A DNA stretch of 64,000 nt from Aporrectodea caliginosa (Eukaryota > Annelida > Clitellata > Crassiclitellata > Lumbricidae), in the NCBI GenBank assembly GCA_020284085.1, contig JACEVL010000411.1:310001-374000 (forward strand). The letters run 5' to 3'. The notes under the pieces are model-generated. The model had not been told where the DNA came from and did no database searches. It worked only from the letters and a program-made list of their open reading frames with translations. Each line of letters starts with the position of its first letter. Position 1 is the first letter of the stretch. Made by a program: the position numbers and the translations under genes. Below, piece by piece: positions 62,201-64,000 of the stretch.

Positions 62201-63360
62201 TATGACCCAATATCAAGGCAATGAAGCTCCAATCTTGCAGTGGGAATTGAATGATAATAACCAATCTTTAACTAATGGTGTGACCCGTCAAGTTAATGGC
62301 AACCGCGTTATCTATAATCTACCAATGACAACTGATGAACTATCGAATGGCTCTTTCTACGTATGCCGAACCACAAGGTCAACATCAAAGATTTCTTGCA
62401 ACTCCGGAAGCGTTAAAGTTGTAGGATCAAGTTAGTACGCCATAAGCTTATATTGTTATTGTTCGATAATTTACTGATCTCATATAAGAGTGTCTATATT
62501 AGGAAATTCAATACGACGCTTTCTGAGACACACAGCGCCAAAATAATGATGGCCTACAGAACCAAACCATATTCTGTTCAAATACCCAGAAAGTCAGTCT
62601 AGTAGGACTCATAATGTACCTCAGTCAACGAAAACTCTTAAATGTGTAGATACACAATTTTGCTGCAGATGATACAAAACAAATTACAATTGAACAGGAC
62701 TATGTTTGCTTACAAGTTACATTAGGGCCTACTCTCCAGTCAATTGGCATACGTTTATGGATCATTCCGGGATTCGAATACCATAAGTATCATAGGCACT
62801 AGATCTACATTATATTATATCTTGACGCGCTGTCTTGACGAAGCGCTCGCGAATAAGCTGGTGCCATGCGCTTAGCTTTCAAATGGAGCTTTAGAAATTT
62901 GGACAACGATTACGACTGGCGTCGTGGATTCTAAGTAATTTTTCATTAAGAAAATTTACCTTTTAGCGACGCGAAGAACATTAATTTAGCTGTTGTTGTG
63001 GAAGAATTGCTTTACTTTGAGGTGAAAACAAAGGTTGACGTCATCGGTCATGATAAATACAAGATGTCATCAAACCTCTGAATAATGCAGCTTGTTATTC
63101 GCATTGTTTTATCATTCAATTGTAGGTCTTTATCACTGCAATTGTACATTATGTCTGTCGCCCTTGATTATCTGCATAGATTCGACCGATATTTCTAATA
63201 TTATTCGGGTAATAAAAAATGCATATCTTTGAAACAGGAACATCTGATGGAGATGGTAACTGCGATCCACTGAAGAACGCTATCATCTGCATATGTGTAC
63301 TTCTGCCATTAACTATGGGTGTATTTGCTTTGACTCTGATGCTGAGACCCAAACTAACAG
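53214..63360 (+). CDS. Gene B: paralogous Ig-Ig-TM membrane protein, 3' end outside the window
   Basis: This is a plus-strand gene read as exons 53214-53277 (signal peptide), 60779-61099 (V-type Ig), 62107-62430 (Ig-like) and 63238-63360 (TM), all phase 1. Lengths 64 and 321 equal those of gene A exons 1 and 2, and the proteins align along their length. The gene continues past the right edge; by homology a coiled coil and NHL propeller may follow, which I cannot see. The third Ig exon seems degenerate (62669-62810). Intron 1 is 7.5 kb and filled by nested transposons. Expressed gene versus decaying copy is undecided, but the four exons themselves are intact. Confidence 0.75.
55480..55535 (+). 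mobile_element. L2 3' tail inside the inner hAT
   Basis: AGAGGCGCTATATAAATTC then GAATGAATGAATG, the L2 3' terminus in sense orientation. Confidence 0.7.
55698..55770 (+). mobile_element. tRNA-like SINE head
   Basis: AGCTGATTGTTTTGAGCGC (A-box region) and GGGTTCGATGCTCC (B box). A near-palindrome ACCTTGGCAAATT...TTTGCCAAGGT lies just upstream (55620-55660). Confidence 0.5.
55803..55937. repeat. 27-28-bp minisatellite, about 4.5 units
   Basis: The unit AACTTTCGAACAGCTTGGGA plus CNGTCCCCC repeats. Frames on both strands are artefacts. Confidence 0.9.
55985..56972 (+). mobile_element. CR1/Jockey-group LINE fragment with an internal insertion
   Basis: Encodes QGCGLGPTDFVIAISSL and RLTKYADDSYLL, then continues at GAWASISNFKLNHAKTREMV and MVILGVTISDG, related to the LINE at 35268-36824. 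A 5'-truncated copy of a related LINE 3' end (TRYNLRPRLHPFVLPEKD, stop, AATAAA) interrupts it at about 56168-56395. Confidence 0.75.
58910..59335. other. No gene seen
   Basis: AT-rich sequence of gene B intron 1. Confidence 0.4.
59340..59590 (-). pseudogene. Coding-like acidic relic of unknown origin
   Basis: A minus-strand frame reads ENTAIASDD, a TGA, then DLSDEMGKSKTDEEAEANSV, NYLLNMCAES and FDDIVEEFARQKSRK to a TAG at 59340. The composition looks like protein across the internal stop, suggesting a decayed gene or transposase segment. No family is recognised. It lies in gene B intron 1, antisense to gene B. Confidence 0.3.
59880..60095. repeat. Degenerate GAAGCTGGATTGATGAAAA minisatellite
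   Basis: About five 38-42-bp units, same consensus as 47905-48262. Confidence 0.65.
60100..60778. other. Gene B intron 1 end, no other feature
   Basis: Short tandem TCCCTTGATGAATCGTCC repeats at 60200-60260; otherwise AT-rich. Confidence 0.4.
60779..61099 (+). CDS. Gene B exon 2: V-type immunoglobulin domain
   Basis: The exon is 321 nt between acceptor TTTGTATTTAG and donor CTAG|GTTAGC, phase 1 at both ends. It shows the first cysteine in STYFNCSTS, the core tryptophan in IHWFHY, and DAGKYEC carrying the second cysteine, then a closing strand (NLIILG). It aligns without large gaps to gene A exon 2; the two differ most between IHW and EYNL, where V domains vary. Confidence 0.85.
61655..61862 (+). 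mobile_element. L2 LINE 3' end
   Basis: Encodes FAIVGPSMWSDLPLNL and ends GTGCGCTTTATAAATTCTCA with a (GATAC)n tail. It lies in gene B intron 2. Confidence 0.7.
62107..62430 (+). CDS. Gene B exon 3: second Ig-like domain
   Basis: The exon is 324 nt between acceptor TTAATTGCAG and donor TCAA|GTTAGT, phase 1 at both ends. The protein contains MCQSN, VIGPNLCD, LILTCMTQYQGN, PILQWELND and SFYVCRTTR: a Cys-Trp-Cys Ig pattern with the same additional cysteines as gene A exon 3. It is one codon longer than its paralogue. Confidence 0.83.
62669..62810 (+). pseudogene. Possible degenerate third Ig exon of gene B
   Basis: After TTTGCTGCAG the phase-1 frame reads DDTKQITIEQDYVCLQVTLG and runs to a stop near 62,800. 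It sits where gene A has its third Ig exon and shares the start residue D, the strand pattern I-x-I and a cysteine, but has no good phase-1 donor and lacks the later cysteines. Skipping it keeps the frame into the TM exon. The homology is weak. Confidence 0.3.
63238..63360 (+). CDS. Gene B exon 4: transmembrane segment
   Basis: The exon is 123 nt between acceptor TTGAAACAG and donor AACAG|GTAACA, phase 1 at both ends. It encodes an acidic stalk (SDGDGNCDP), then LKNAIICICVLLPLTMGVFA and LTLML, ending in RPKLTG as stop-transfer. It matches gene A exon 5 in the C-x-P-x3-AIICI pattern. It is the last exon visible before the window ends. Confidence 0.75.
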
Positions 63361-63387
63361 GTAACATTAGAGAATAGCATAAGATTT

Positions 63388-63640
63388 GATAGGATATAAT
63401 AGAATAGGCTATAATATATTATCCTATTCTATAGAATAGCATACAATAGGATGGATTGGGTAGGATAGGATAGAATAGGATATAATATATTATCCTATTA
63501 TATAGAATAGCATACAATAGGATGGATTGGGTAGGATAGGATAGAATAGGATAGGATAGCATAGGATAAGATGGAAGAGGACAGGAAAGGATATAATAGG
63601 ATAGGTTAGGAGAGGAAAGAATAGGAGAGGTACATTGTAT
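63388..63640. repeat. AGGAT-type minisatellite with a 97-bp duplication
   Basis: ATAATATATTATCCTATT through GGATTGGGTAGGATAGGATA occurs twice, then AGGATAG pentamer/hexamer repeats. Confidence 0.85.
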
Positions 63641-64000
63641 AACCTAACGCCTCATTTTTTATCGGCTGAAAATGTAGAGCTTCCGTGTCCCAGAGTGGAA
63701 CGTAGGAAGTAGCTCTTTAGGTTTTCTTCGACATAGGGTCTGTTCGTATCAATCAATACTAAACCTTCATTAAAGATATTTAAATAGATTTGCTGCCATG
63801 CTTCTGGTAGATTGTCTTTAACATTCCAGATAACATCCGCGACTGTTTTCCGTGCATAAGAAAGCCTGACATCGAACTTCCCGGTAAGAAAATTGGGTTT
63901 TTTGCTGAGTAGATTCTACATGGTTAGGTAGTAAATTTGAATAAGGTTGAACGTAGAAGAAACTATAAATAGGCTAGGCGCAAAAAATGGAAAATCCCGT

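Overview
This is a eukaryotic, intron-rich, AT-rich animal window, not a prokaryotic one. Coding information sits in short exons with GT..AG borders inside large introns packed with transposons. L2-type LINEs, tRNA-headed SINEs (one with an L2-like tail), hAT, piggyBac-like and Tigger-like elements, and a very high density of the palindrome TAGGCCTA suggest a marine invertebrate deuterostome. An echinoderm is my best guess, but the phylum is an inference. Layout: (1) 1-12 kb holds the last two exons of a minus-strand membrane protein (2153-5417), with a hAT inside a hAT in the intron between them, then a decayed Tigger element and a piggyBac-like element. (2) 11.8-12.7 kb holds a frameshifted minus-strand NHL exon pseudogene. 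(3) 17.9-29.8 kb holds gene A, a complete eight-exon minus-strand gene: signal peptide, V-type Ig, two more Ig-like domains, one transmembrane helix, an acidic linker, a coiled coil and an NHL beta-propeller. Every junction is phase 1 and the exons sum to 2241 nt (746 codons plus stop). (4) 31-37 kb holds an L2 LINE broken by a TTAA-flanked DNA element, which carries a large CT-rich minisatellite, and by a second LINE. (5) 37-51 kb is mostly repeats: a decayed LINE, hAT and TTAA elements, a compound CpG-rich hairpin locus, a perfect 360-bp-period tandem duplication, long AAT arrays, and a possible orphan minus-strand exon at 41782-42047. (6) 51.3-53.3 kb holds a duplicated first-exon region. 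(7) 53.2-63.4 kb holds gene B, a plus-strand paralogue of gene A (signal peptide, V-type Ig, Ig-like, TM) that runs off the right edge. Its first intron contains a five-level transposon nest. Genes A and B are divergently transcribed, with about 23 kb of repeats between their first exons. With the NHL pseudogene they point to a locally duplicated family of Ig receptors, where gene A joins an Ig ectodomain to a cytoplasmic coiled-coil/NHL module. That architecture is the candidate undescribed system. Its function (cell recognition or immunity) is inference only. All exon borders were read by eye from splice consensus, phase and paralogue agreement; there is no transcript evidence.
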